Positions 9,147 through 18,804 of a stretch of DNA of 64,000 nucleotides are shown one piece after another. A program made the position numbers and the translations under genes. This stretch comes from Methylohalomonas lacus (GTDB lineage Bacteria; Pseudomonadota; Gammaproteobacteria; Methylohalomonadales; Methylohalomonadaceae). How positions within the stretch are numbered: the stretch's first letter is position 1; each line of letters starts with the position of its first letter. The notes beneath the pieces are model-generated. The model saw only the letters and a program-made list of their open reading frames with translations, ran no database searches and was not told where the DNA came from. The stretch covers positions 124,001-188,000 of the forward strand of contig NZ_JANUCT010000002.1 in NCBI RefSeq assembly GCF_024808875.1. The letters run 5' to 3'.

Positions 9147-9203
9147 GCAGTCGTATCCAGACGTTGCCGCAGCAGCTGGCCTGCCAGATCGCGGCCGGCG
9201 AGG
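9088..9203 (+). repeat. Tandem duplication around the mutL start, copy 2
   Basis: This is the second 116-base copy, offset 194 bases from copy 1, and it contains the true mutL start (ATG 9143) with GGGAGG at 9134-9139. Beyond 9203 the sequence continues as normal mutL, whereas copy 1 diverges after the same base. Confidence 0.97.
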
Positions 9204-10804
9204 TGATAGAACGTCCCGCCTCGGTGGTCAAGGAGCTGCTGGAAAACAGTCTCGACGCCGGTGCCAGTCGCATCCAGGTCGATATCGAGGCCGCCGGCAC
9301 GCGCCTGATCCGCGTACGCGACAATGGTGCCGGTATTCATGCCGACGATCTGGCGCTGGCATTGGCCCCGCACAGCACCAGCAAATTGCGCGCGGTAGCG
9401 GATCTCGCGGCGATCCGCAGTCTCGGTTTTCGCGGCGAGGCGCTCGCCAGCATTGCCGCCTGTGCGCGGCTGCGGCTGATATCCGGCCAGTCGGGTGTAC
9501 GCGCCTGCGAAATCAGCGCCGAACCCGGTGCCGTATTGCCGGCGCCGGCGCCGGCGGCCCATCCGGCCGGCACGACCATCGAGGTTCGCGATCTGTTTTT
9601 CAATGTGCCGGCACGGCGCAAGTTTCTGCGCGCCGAGCAGACCGAGTTTCTCCACATTCTCGAACTGATCAAGGCGTTCAGCCTGGCGCGCAGCGATCTC
9701 GGCCTGAAGCTCAGCCACAATGGCCGTACGGTTTTCAGTATCAGCGCCGGCGCCGACCTGCTGGAGCGCGTGGCGACCGTGTTCGGTCGTGGTTTTGCCG
9801 CCCGTGCCTGCCGCGTCGACGTGGCCGATCGCGGCCTGCAGCTGAGTGGCATCGCCGGGCAACCGGCAACGGCGCGCAGCCAGGCCGATCGTCAGTATCT
9901 GTTTCTGAACGGTCGCCTGATCCGCGACCGCCGCCTGAATCATGCCCTGCGGCTGGCCTACAGCGAGGATTTGGGCGCCGGGCGCCATGCGCCGTTGCTG
10001 CTGTACCTGACGATGGATGCGGGCGATTTTGACGTCAATGTCCACCCCACCAAGCATGAGGTGCGTTTCCGCGCCGCCCGTGACGTGCATGACTTTCTCT
10101 ACAGTGCGTTGCGCCAGGCGCTGGCTGATGCCGTGCCGGCGGAACAGCCCGATGCGGCTGCGGCCGACCGCCGCACGCCGGCCACGCAACCGGCACAACT
10201 GGCCGAGACGGCGGCACCCGCGTACACACCGGCCGCCGACAACGGGCCGTCGACGGCCGCCTACCTGGACCGGATCGGCCAGTACCTGCTGGCCCGCTCG
10301 GCGACGGGCCTGCTGGTCGTCGATGCCCGCGCGGCCATCGAGCAGCTGACGAGGCTGGAACTGCAGCAGGCGTGGCGCGCGGACAACTTTGATGAGCGGC
10401 CGTTGCTGCTGCCGCAGACACGCGATCTAGACCGCGACCAGGTCGCGCTGGTGGAAGCGTGGCAGACGTCGCTGGCGGCGCTGGCGATTCGCCTGGAGTT
10501 GACCGCGCCGAACCGGGTCGCGCTGCGGGCGCTGCCGAAGCAGTTGCCGGTGGCGACGCCGGTCTTGCTATCGGCACTGCTGGCACGGCTGGCGGCGTTG
10601 CCCGGCAGCGACTGGCAGCCGGCGTTGTTCGACTGCCTGGCGCAACATGCGGGCGCCGAGTTCGAGCAGGTGCTGACGGCCGAGCCGCCGGCCCAGCTGC
10701 TGCAGCGACTGCAGGCCGCACACGCCGGGCAAGGTCTCGAGACAATGCCGCCCTGGCGTGAACTGGAGGCGGCGCAGCTGGCCGCCTGGATGCGGCAGTC
10801 ATGA
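9143..10804 (+). CDS. mutL: DNA mismatch repair protein MutL
   Basis: MutL couples mismatch recognition by MutS to strand incision and unwinding. The 553-residue protein starts with a GHKL ATPase domain holding ENSLDAGAS, RDNGAGI, HSTSKL and GFRGEALASIA. The transducer domain carries NGRLIRDRRLNHA and DVNVHPTKHEVRF. A short Ala/Pro-rich linker (about 330-385) leads to the C-terminal dimerisation domain, in which I see no DQHAxxE endonuclease motif, as expected for MutH-dependent gammaproteobacteria. The frame is open upstream to 9053, but homology begins at ATG 9143 with a good ribosome-binding site. It overlaps miaA by four bases. Confidence 0.96.
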   Translation: MSSRIQTLPQQLACQIAAGEVIERPASVVKELLENSLDAGASRIQVDIEAAGTRLIRVRDNGAGIHADDLALALAPHSTSKLRAVADLAAIRSLGFRGEALASIAACARLRLISGQSGVRACEISAEPGAVLPAPAPAAHPAGTTIEVRDLFFNVPARRKFLRAEQTEFLHILELIKAFSLARSDLGLKLSHNGRTVFSISAGADLLERVATVFGRGFAARACRVDVADRGLQLSGIAGQPATARSQADRQYLFLNGRLIRDRRLNHALRLAYSEDLGAGRHAPLLLYLTMDAGDFDVNVHPTKHEVRFRAARDVHDFLYSALRQALADAVPAEQPDAAAADRRTPATQPAQLAETAAPAYTPAADNGPSTAAYLDRIGQYLLARSATGLLVVDARAAIEQLTRLELQQAWRADNFDERPLLLPQTRDLDRDQVALVEAWQTSLAALAIRLELTAPNRVALRALPKQLPVATPVLLSALLARLAALPGSDWQPALFDCLAQHAGAEFEQVLTAEPPAQLLQRLQAAHAGQGLETMPPWRELEAAQLAAWMRQS

Positions 10805-11745
10805 CTACAGTCGGGCAGCTGCCGGTGGTCTGCCTGATGGGGCCGACCGCAGCCGGCAAGACCGAGCTGGCCGTGGCGCTGGTGCAGGCATTGCCGTGCG
10901 ACATCGTCAGCGTCGATTCGGCCATGGTCTACCGCAGCATGGACATTGGCACGGCCAAGCCCGACGCGGCGACCCGGGCGCGGGCGCCGCACCGTCTGAT
11001 CGACATCTGCGATCCGGCCGAGAGCTATTCGGCGGCGCGTTTCCGGGAAGATGCCCGGCGCGAGGTCGATGCCATCCATGCGTGCGGCCGCATTCCGCTG
11101 CTGGTTGGCGGTACCGGGCTGTATTTTCGTGCATTTGCCGAGGGTCTGGCGGCGTTGCCCGGCGCCAGCCACAGCATCCGCCAGCGCCTCCAGCGCGAGG
11201 CCCGCGAACATGGCTGGCAGGCGCTGCACGCCCGGCTCGCCGAGGTCGATCCGGCCAGTGCCGGGCGTATTCACCCGAATGATCCGCAACGCCTGCAGCG
11301 GGCCTTGGAAGTCTATGAACTCAGCGGCCAGCCGCTGAGTTCATTGTGGGCCGCGGCGGCCACTGAACCCCCGCCCTATCGGCTTATCAAACGCGTGGTG
11401 GCACCGGCCGATCGGCAGGTGTTACGCACGCGCGCGGCAACCCGCTTCGAGGCCATGCTAGCGGCCGGTCTGGTGAGCGAGGTCGAGGCGCTGTACAGGC
11501 GCGGTGATCTGCATCACGGCATGGCCTCGATGCGCATGGTAGGTTATCGCCAGGTGTGGCGTTACCTGGCCGGGCAGCTTGATTATCAGGAAATGATAAC
11601 GCATGCTGTTGCTGCAACGCGTCAATTGGCAAAACGTCAGCTCACGTGGTTCCGGGCCGAGCGCGATGCGCGCTGGTATGACAGCACTGAAGCTGGCCTG
11701 GCGGAACGGTTGCAGGACGATCTGCAGGCGGAACTGCGGGCCTGA
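10801..11745 (+). CDS. miaA: tRNA dimethylallyltransferase
   Basis: MiaA transfers a dimethylallyl group to N6 of A37 in tRNAs reading UNN codons, the first step toward ms2i6A. The 314-residue protein has the P-loop GPTAAGKTEL, then SVDSAMVYR and MDIGTAKP, and later HPNDPQRLQRALE and the substrate-binding MRMVGYRQ segment. Length is normal. Its ATG overlaps the mutL TGA (ATGA). It is followed by hfq, the usual neighbour in this group. Confidence 0.97.
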   Translation: MTTVGQLPVVCLMGPTAAGKTELAVALVQALPCDIVSVDSAMVYRSMDIGTAKPDAATRARAPHRLIDICDPAESYSAARFREDARREVDAIHACGRIPLLVGGTGLYFRAFAEGLAALPGASHSIRQRLQREAREHGWQALHARLAEVDPASAGRIHPNDPQRLQRALEVYELSGQPLSSLWAAAATEPPPYRLIKRVVAPADRQVLRTRAATRFEAMLAAGLVSEVEALYRRGDLHHGMASMRMVGYRQVWRYLAGQLDYQEMITHAVAATRQLAKRQLTWFRAERDARWYDSTEAGLAERLQDDLQAELRA

Positions 11746-11853
11746 TGAGACTGTAATATAATCTGAGGTATCAATTGCTAGACTACGAGCATAACAAGAC
11801 CCCCTCAGGCGGGCGGCGCGGGCCGCACCGACAATAATTCAAGGAGAACAACG

Positions 11854-12096
11854 ATGAGTAAGGGGCATTCCCTGCAGGACCCTTTTTTGAATGCTTTGCG
11901 CAAGGATCGGACGCCGGTGTCGATTTATCTGGTCAACGGCATAAAGTTACAGGGGCAGGTGGAGTCATTCGATCAGTTTGTCATTCTGCTTAAAAACACG
12001 GTCAGTCAACTGGTTTACAAGCATGCCATTTCGACCATCGTACCCGCGCGGGCCGTCAAACTGCCGCGTGCCGATGAAGACAACGGCGAGGATTGA
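11854..12096 (+). CDS. hfq: RNA chaperone Hfq
   Basis: Hfq forms a hexameric ring that pairs small RNAs with mRNAs. The 80-residue protein has the Sm1 motif ([17 protein letters not shown], then [16 protein letters not shown]) and Sm2 ([12 protein letters not shown]). The proximal-face residues QDPF, Q41 and YKH are all present. The C-terminal tail is short and acidic (RADEDNGED). A strong AAGGAGA ribosome-binding site precedes the ATG. The 108-bp spacer after miaA could hold its own promoter, but I cannot define one. Confidence 0.98.
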   Translation: MSKGHSLQDPFLNALRKDRTPVSIYLVNGIKLQGQVESFDQFVILLKNTVSQLVYKHAISTIVPARAVKLPRADEDNGED

Positions 12097-12143
12097 AAAC
12101 GTTCGTGCCGCCGTCGGCCGATTGCAGCCAGTATGGTAAGTGA

Positions 12144-13403
12144 ATGGAATCACACGCCGTACTGATTCACATCAACTTCCGCGACCCGGATTTCAAAGAA
12201 GCCCTGGACGAGTTCGTACTGCTGTCGGAGTCGGCCGGTGTCGATGTCATGGACATCATCACCGGTAGTCGCGACAGCCCTGACGCGCGTTATTTCGTCG
12301 GCACCGGCAAGGCCGAGGAAATTCGCGACTGTGTGCAGCGCAACAATGCGCCTTTGGCTATATTCAACCACGATCTGTCGCCGGCCCAGGAACGCAATCT
12401 CGAACAGTTCCTGCAATGCCGGGTGCTGGATCGCAGCGGCCTGATTCTCGATATCTTCGCCCAGCGGGCACGCACCTATGAAGGCAAGCTGCAGGTCGAG
12501 CTGGCACAGTTACAGCACCTGTCGACCCGGTTGATCCGCGGCTGGACCCACCTCGAGCGGCAAAAGGGCGGTATCGGGCTGCGCGGACCGGGCGAAACGC
12601 AGCTCGAGACCGACCGCCGCTTGATCGGCCAGCGTATCAAGGCGATCCATGGCCGTCTCGACAAGGTGCGCGGCCAGCGCGAGCAAAGCGGTAAACAACG
12701 GCGTGAATCCAGCACGCCGGTGATGTCGCTGATCGGCTATACCAACGCCGGCAAGTCGACGCTGTTTAACCACCTGACCGGGGCCGGTGTCTACGCGGCA
12801 AACAAACTGTTTGCCACGCTCGACCCGACCATTCGCCGCTGCGAGCTGGCCAGCGGCCGGGCCGTGGTACTCAGCGACACGGTCGGCTTCATCCGCCATA
12901 TCCCGCACGATCTGATCGCCGCGTTCCGCGCCACGCTGGAGGAAACGCGACAGTCGGATGTGCTGCTGCATGTGGTCGACAGCAACGATGCCGAACGCGA
13001 AGCGCGCATTGAGCAGGTCAACAGCGTATTGAGTGAAATCGGCGCCGGCCACATTCCACAGATCCTCATTTACAACAAGATCGATCAGGAAGACCTGGCG
13101 CCGCGCATGGACTACGATGCCGGCAATCAGCGCTTCAGCATCTGGCTGTCGGCGCAAAATGGTAGCGGCATGGGCCTGTTGCACGAGGTGCTTGACCGTC
13201 ACGTGCGCGGCAATGCCGAGCGCCACGAACTGCATTTGCCGCCGACGGCGGGTAAACTGCGGGCCGAACTGTTCGAACTCGGCGCGGTGCGCGAGGAGCA
13301 GACGTCCGACGACGGCGGCTGGTTGCTGAAAGTCGACCTCGACAGCCGCCAGCTGCACAAACTCATGCATACTGACGGCATCGATCCGGGCATGCTGCAA
13401 TAA
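12144..13403 (+). CDS. hflX: Ribosome-associated GTPase HflX
   Basis: HflX is a GTPase that splits stalled 70S ribosomes, for example after heat shock. The 419-residue protein has an N-terminal domain with the glycine-rich HflX motif GGIGLRGPGETQLETDRR, a coiled-coil segment, and a G domain with G1 GYTNAGKST, G2 FATLDPT, G3 DTVGFI and G4 NKID. The C-terminal domain is present, so it is full length. It follows hfq by 47 bp and precedes hflK, the conserved hfq-hflX-hflK-hflC order. Confidence 0.96.
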   Translation: MESHAVLIHINFRDPDFKEALDEFVLLSESAGVDVMDIITGSRDSPDARYFVGTGKAEEIRDCVQRNNAPLAIFNHDLSPAQERNLEQFLQCRVLDRSGLILDIFAQRARTYEGKLQVELAQLQHLSTRLIRGWTHLERQKGGIGLRGPGETQLETDRRLIGQRIKAIHGRLDKVRGQREQSGKQRRESSTPVMSLIGYTNAGKSTLFNHLTGAGVYAANKLFATLDPTIRRCELASGRAVVLSDTVGFIRHIPHDLIAAFRATLEETRQSDVLLHVVDSNDAEREARIEQVNSVLSEIGAGHIPQILIYNKIDQEDLAPRMDYDAGNQRFSIWLSAQNGSGMGLLHEVLDRHVRGNAERHELHLPPTAGKLRAELFELGAVREEQTSDDGGWLLKVDLDSRQLHKLMHTDGIDPGMLQ

Positions 13404-13504
13404 ACGCGGTTGCAAGTTGCAGCTGCACGACGCAGTCCGTAAGATCGAAGGCTGTTTGTCTGGCACCAAATTCAAATTCAGCCACACTGGAGAATCAAAA
13501 CCGC

Positions 13505-14689
13505 ATGGGTTGGAATGAACCATCAGGCGGGCAAGGTCCGAAGGATCCCTGGGGTAATCGCGGCGGTCGCAATAACGGCGACGGCCCACCGGATCTGGAC
13601 GAGGTTGTCCGCAAATTACAGCAGCGCCTGAGCGGGCTGTTCGGTCAGCGTCCGCCGGTGGGCGGCGGTGGCAATAATGCCAGCGGCAATCCGTTGCTGT
13701 GGCTGGGTCTGGTCGTGCTGCTCGTTATCTGGCTGGCCTATGACATGTTCTATGTCATCGACCAGCAACAGCGCGGTGTGGTGTTGCGCTTTGGTGAGTA
13801 CCAGACAACCCTGCAGCCGGGCCTGAGCATGCGTATGCCGCGGCCGTTTGAACGTGTCTTGAAGGTGAATACGGGGCAGACGAACACGGTCAGCCATGAA
13901 GCTTCCATGCTGACCCAGGATGAGAACATCATCAGTGTCGAAGCCGCGGTGCAGTGGCGCATCGACGATCCGACCAACTACCTGTTTGAAGTGTCGGCAC
14001 CGGATGCGACGCTGCGCCAGGTCGTGGAAAGCGCGATCCGTGAGATCGTAGGCCGCAACAAGCTCGACTTCGTGCTCACCGAGGGGCGCAGCCAGATTGA
14101 AAGTGAACAGAAAGAACGCATACAAAGCGTTCTGAACGAGTACAACACCGGCATTCTGATTACCAGTGTGGACCTGCAGACGGTGAAACCGCCGGAAGCG
14201 GTGAAAGATGCCTTCGACGACGCCATCAAGGCACGTGAGGACGAGCAGCGCCAGATCAACAAGGCCGAGGCCTATCGTAACGAGATTATTCCGCGCGCCC
14301 GCGGTGCGGCCGCACGCCTGACGGAAGAGGCGATGGGCTACAAGGAACGGGTGATTGCCCGCGCCGAGGGTCAGGCCGACCGCTTTACATTGTTGCTGGA
14401 TGAATACCAGCAGTCGCCGGAGGTGACCCGCCAGCGCCTGTATCTCGATACCATGCAATATGTCCTTGATCGCAACAGTAAGATACTCATGGATACCGAC
14501 GGGGGCAGCAACCTGACCTATCTGCCGATCGACAAGCTGATGCAGGAATCGCGCAAGCAGAACAAGCAGAGTGACAGTGGCGAGTCCGGGGCCATGGCGC
14601 CGACGCAATCATTGCCGGCGATGCCACCATCCCAAAACCGTCAGGGATCGTCATCGCGTTACAACGATCGTAGCCGGGAGGCACGCTGA
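13505..14689 (+). CDS. hflK: FtsH protease modulator HflK
   Basis: HflK and HflC form a large membrane-anchored complex around the FtsH protease and modulate its access to membrane substrates. The 394-residue protein has a Gly/Asn-rich N-terminal segment (about 1-57), one transmembrane helix (about 63-81), a band-7/SPFH domain with VVLRFGEY and a glutamate/arginine-rich coiled-coil region. It ends in a polar Ser/Gln-rich tail. All this fits HflK. The hflC ATG begins two bases after its stop, so they form one transcript. Confidence 0.96.
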   Translation: MGWNEPSGGQGPKDPWGNRGGRNNGDGPPDLDEVVRKLQQRLSGLFGQRPPVGGGGNNASGNPLLWLGLVVLLVIWLAYDMFYVIDQQQRGVVLRFGEYQTTLQPGLSMRMPRPFERVLKVNTGQTNTVSHEASMLTQDENIISVEAAVQWRIDDPTNYLFEVSAPDATLRQVVESAIREIVGRNKLDFVLTEGRSQIESEQKERIQSVLNEYNTGILITSVDLQTVKPPEAVKDAFDDAIKAREDEQRQINKAEAYRNEIIPRARGAAARLTEEAMGYKERVIARAEGQADRFTLLLDEYQQSPEVTRQRLYLDTMQYVLDRNSKILMDTDGGSNLTYLPIDKLMQESRKQNKQSDSGESGAMAPTQSLPAMPPSQNRQGSSSRYNDRSREAR

Positions 14690-14691
14690 TT

Positions 14692-15561
14692 ATGACTACC
14701 TGGATCCAGCGACTGGCCCTGCCGGTTATCGTGCTACTGATCATCGTCTATTTCTCGGCCTTCAAGGTCGACCAGTGGGAAAAGGCGATCGTCTTCAAAT
14801 TCCGTGAGATCGAGCGTACGGACCTTGGTCCGGGCCTGCATTTCATGATCCCGATGGTCAATACCGTACAGAAATTCGATACGCGTGTTCTTAATCTGGA
14901 CCAGGATCCGCAGCGTTTCCTGACCAGCGAAAAAAAGGACGTGATCGTCGACTACTACGTCAAGTGGCGCATTGAGAACCTGGACAGCTTCTATACCTCG
15001 ACACGTGGTGACATGATGCGTGCCGAGCTGTTGCTGTCGCAGAAGATCAACGGTGCCCTGCGTGAAGAATTCGCCGATCGCACGGTGCAGGAAGTTGTGG
15101 CCAGTGAACGCGGCATGGTCATGAATCTGGTACAGGATCGGCTCGATACTTTGACTGATGATCTGGGTATCGATGTGCTTGATGTACGCACCATGCGTAT
15201 CGATCTGCCCGAGAATGTCAGTGCCTCGGTTTATGAACGTATGCGTGCCGAACGTGAACGCGTGGCCAAGGATTTTCGTGCCCGCGGTGCCGAGGCCGCC
15301 GAGCGTATTCAGGCCAATGCTGATCGCGAGCGTGAGGTCATTCTGGCCAGGGCCTATCGTGATGCCGAGGTCGTCCGCGGTGAAGGTGATGCACAGGCCG
15401 CCGAGATATATGCCAACGCCTATAATCGCGACAGCGAGTTCTATAACTTCTACCGTAGCCTGGGCGTCTATCGCGAAGGCTTTGACGGTGAGAACAGTAT
15501 ATTGTTGTTGAAGCCGGACAGTGAACTGTTCCGCTACTTCAATACGCCGCAACCACAATAG
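14692..15561 (+). CDS. hflC: FtsH protease modulator HflC
   Basis: HflC is the SPFH partner of HflK. The 289-residue protein has an N-terminal signal-anchor helix (about 6-23), then the band-7 core with EKAIVFKFREI, the DYYVKWRI segment and a long helical region rich in Arg, Glu and Ala (about 180-240). The C-terminal motif LLLKPDSELFRYF is characteristic of HflC. Size and position directly after hflK support the call. Confidence 0.97.
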   Translation: MTTWIQRLALPVIVLLIIVYFSAFKVDQWEKAIVFKFREIERTDLGPGLHFMIPMVNTVQKFDTRVLNLDQDPQRFLTSEKKDVIVDYYVKWRIENLDSFYTSTRGDMMRAELLLSQKINGALREEFADRTVQEVVASERGMVMNLVQDRLDTLTDDLGIDVLDVRTMRIDLPENVSASVYERMRAERERVAKDFRARGAEAAERIQANADREREVILARAYRDAEVVRGEGDAQAAEIYANAYNRDSEFYNFYRSLGVYREGFDGENSILLLKPDSELFRYFNTPQPQ

Positions 15562-15632
15562 CCCAGCCAGTCGCAGAAACGGGCCGTGTGCATGACGGTG
15601 GATGCTGAAGTGCAAGAGCACACGATGACGCC

Positions 15633-15818
15633 ATGTGGATAGAACTCATAACCGCGCTGGCACTGGTTTGTGTGATTGAAGGCATCATGCCCTTTCTCAG
15701 CCCTGCGGGTTTCCGCAGGGCGATGCTTCAGGCATCCCAGCTCGACGATGCAACCCTGCGCGTCATCGGCCTGGGTAGTATGATTCTCGGAACGGCTCTG
15801 CTCTATCTGGTGCACTGA
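15633..15818 (+). CDS. DUF2065 family small inner-membrane protein
   Basis: The 61-residue protein consists of two hydrophobic helices (about 5-20 and 42-60) joined by a short loop containing SPAGFRRA. This is the DUF2065 (YjeT-type) pattern, and E. coli yjeT likewise sits between hflC and purA. Function is unknown. Its coding sequence includes a strong inverted repeat (CCCTGCGG / CCGCAGGG near 15702-15721) with no following T-run. Only three bases separate its stop from hisZ. Confidence 0.85.
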   Translation: MWIELITALALVCVIEGIMPFLSPAGFRRAMLQASQLDDATLRVIGLGSMILGTALLYLVH

Positions 15819-15821
15819 TCC

Positions 15822-17003
15822 ATGACCCTGCGCGATCGCTGGTTACTGCCCGAAGGGGTTGACGAGGTTCTGCCGCCGCGTGCCGCGGCGCTGGAACAGC
15901 TGTGCCGTGAGGTCATCGATCTGTACGCCACCTGGGGCTATGAACTGGTTATACCTCCGCTCATCGAGTTTCTCGATTCGTTGCTGACCGGCACCGGTAG
16001 CGATCTCGATATCCAGACGTTCAAGCTGACCGACCAGCTGACCGGCAGGCTCATGGGACTGCGTGCCGACACCACGCCACAGGTGGCGCGCATCGATGCG
16101 CACAAACTCAAGCGCGAGATACCGACACGGCTGTGTTACCTGGGCACTGTGGTGCATACCCGGCCGATGGGCACCGGTGACAGTCGCTGTCCGCTGCAGG
16201 TCGGTGCCGAGCTGTACGGTCATAGCGGTGTCGAGAGCGACGCCGAAGTGCTGTGCCTGATGCTGGAGACCCTGAAGCTGGTCGGCCAGCAACAGGTGTA
16301 CGTGGATCTCGGTCATATGGGTATCGTCCGCGCCATCGTTGCCGCGGCCGGCCTTGATGACGATCAAACGGCTGTATTGTTCGATGTACTGCAACGCAAG
16401 GCGGCGGCTGAACTGGATGAATTGATTGCCAGCTGGCAGATCGACGGCGATCAGGCTATTGCCATGCGCGCGTTGATCGAGATGAACGGCGATGCAGAGG
16501 TTCTGCAGCAGGCCCGTCAGGCGATGGCTGCAGGTGGCGCGGCGGTGACGGCGGCCATTGATGAGCTTGAGCGGTTGATCGAAATCGTCGGCAGCCGTTA
16601 CCCGGACGTGAATTTCTATGTCGATCCGGCCGAATTGCGTGGTTATCACTATCATACCGGCCTGATGTTCGCCGCCTACCTGCAGGGGGAGGGCGTCGGC
16701 GTCGCCTATGGTGGTCGCTATGATGATATCGGCAAGGCCTTTGGCCGCGCCCGGCCGGCGACCGGCTTCAGTGTCGATCTCAAACGTTTACTGGCCCTGC
16801 ACGACACGGCGGTACGGTTGTCACCCGGCATCGCGGCGCCCTGGTCGACGGATGCCGCGCTGCAGGCGCTGGTCGCGGATCTGCGCGCGCAGGGCGAGCG
16901 GGTCGTCGTGCAGTTGCCGGGCACCGAGGCCACGCTGGCCGAACTCGGTTGCGATCGCTGCATCGTCGAGCGCGACGGTCAGTGGCAAATCGTCAGCGCC
17001 TGA
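15822..17003 (+). CDS. hisZ: ATP phosphoribosyltransferase regulatory subunit HisZ
   Basis: HisZ is a paralogue of histidyl-tRNA synthetase that pairs with short-form HisG in the first step of histidine synthesis and mediates histidine feedback. The 393-residue protein has class II synthetase-like motifs (YELVIPPLIEFLDSL; LRADTTPQVARI; GRYDDIGKAFGR) but lacks the anticodon-binding domain of HisS. Its presence implies that a short HisG is encoded elsewhere; none is visible here. The hflC-DUF2065-hisZ-purA order recurs in gammaproteobacteria. Confidence 0.94.
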   Translation: MTLRDRWLLPEGVDEVLPPRAAALEQLCREVIDLYATWGYELVIPPLIEFLDSLLTGTGSDLDIQTFKLTDQLTGRLMGLRADTTPQVARIDAHKLKREIPTRLCYLGTVVHTRPMGTGDSRCPLQVGAELYGHSGVESDAEVLCLMLETLKLVGQQQVYVDLGHMGIVRAIVAAAGLDDDQTAVLFDVLQRKAAAELDELIASWQIDGDQAIAMRALIEMNGDAEVLQQARQAMAAGGAAVTAAIDELERLIEIVGSRYPDVNFYVDPAELRGYHYHTGLMFAAYLQGEGVGVAYGGRYDDIGKAFGRARPATGFSVDLKRLLALHDTAVRLSPGIAAPWSTDAALQALVADLRAQGERVVVQLPGTEATLAELGCDRCIVERDGQWQIVSA

Positions 17004-17039
17004 CGGCGTTGGCCTGAATACTCATTTTCCAGTCAATAA

Positions 17040-18359
<1,320 letters not shown>

Positions 18360-18557
18360 GTCTGCAATATCTGCCGGTTGACAGGACCGACGCAGAAACG
18401 CTGACCATGTAATAGCCGTGCGACGGCGCAAGTAGAATCGGCAAGCGGGCGAGCAAAACCAGACTCTGGTCGGGACAGCTCGTGATGATGAATACTATTG
18501 AAGGCTGCTGACAGGCAGAAACAGGCCAGCGAACTGCAAAGGGCGTGTTTAAAAAAT

Positions 18558-18644
18558 TGGTGCCGAGGAGAGGACTTGAACCTCCACGGGGTTTCCCCCA
18601 CTAGCACCTGAAGCTAGCGCGTCTACCAATTCCGCCACCTCGGC
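18558..18644 (-). tRNA. tRNA-Leu (anticodon CAG)
   Basis: Read on the minus strand, the 87-base gene folds with acceptor stem GCCGAGG / CCUCGGC, discriminator A and an encoded CCA. The D-arm has GGUAGAC and the anticodon stem-loop is CUAGC-UUCAGGU-GCUAG, giving anticodon CAG for CUG codons. A long variable arm (UGGGGGAAACCCCG region) is typical of class II leucine tRNAs, followed by a GUUCAAGUC T-loop. It lies between purA and rnr on the opposite strand. The flanking spacers (18360-18557 and 18645-18804) show no other feature. Confidence 0.97.
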
Positions 18645-18804
18645 CAATCTGGAAAAAGCGGTTAAAACAGCACCGCTTTGCCGAAACATCAATGCCATAT
18701 TGCCATCAGTCAGGCATACTGCGCACTGCTATTTCGGGCTTGTCGGCATCGGCCGGCAAGCGGCCTGTCCAACAAGCGGCGGAGATTACATAGGCTCTTG
18801 ATTA

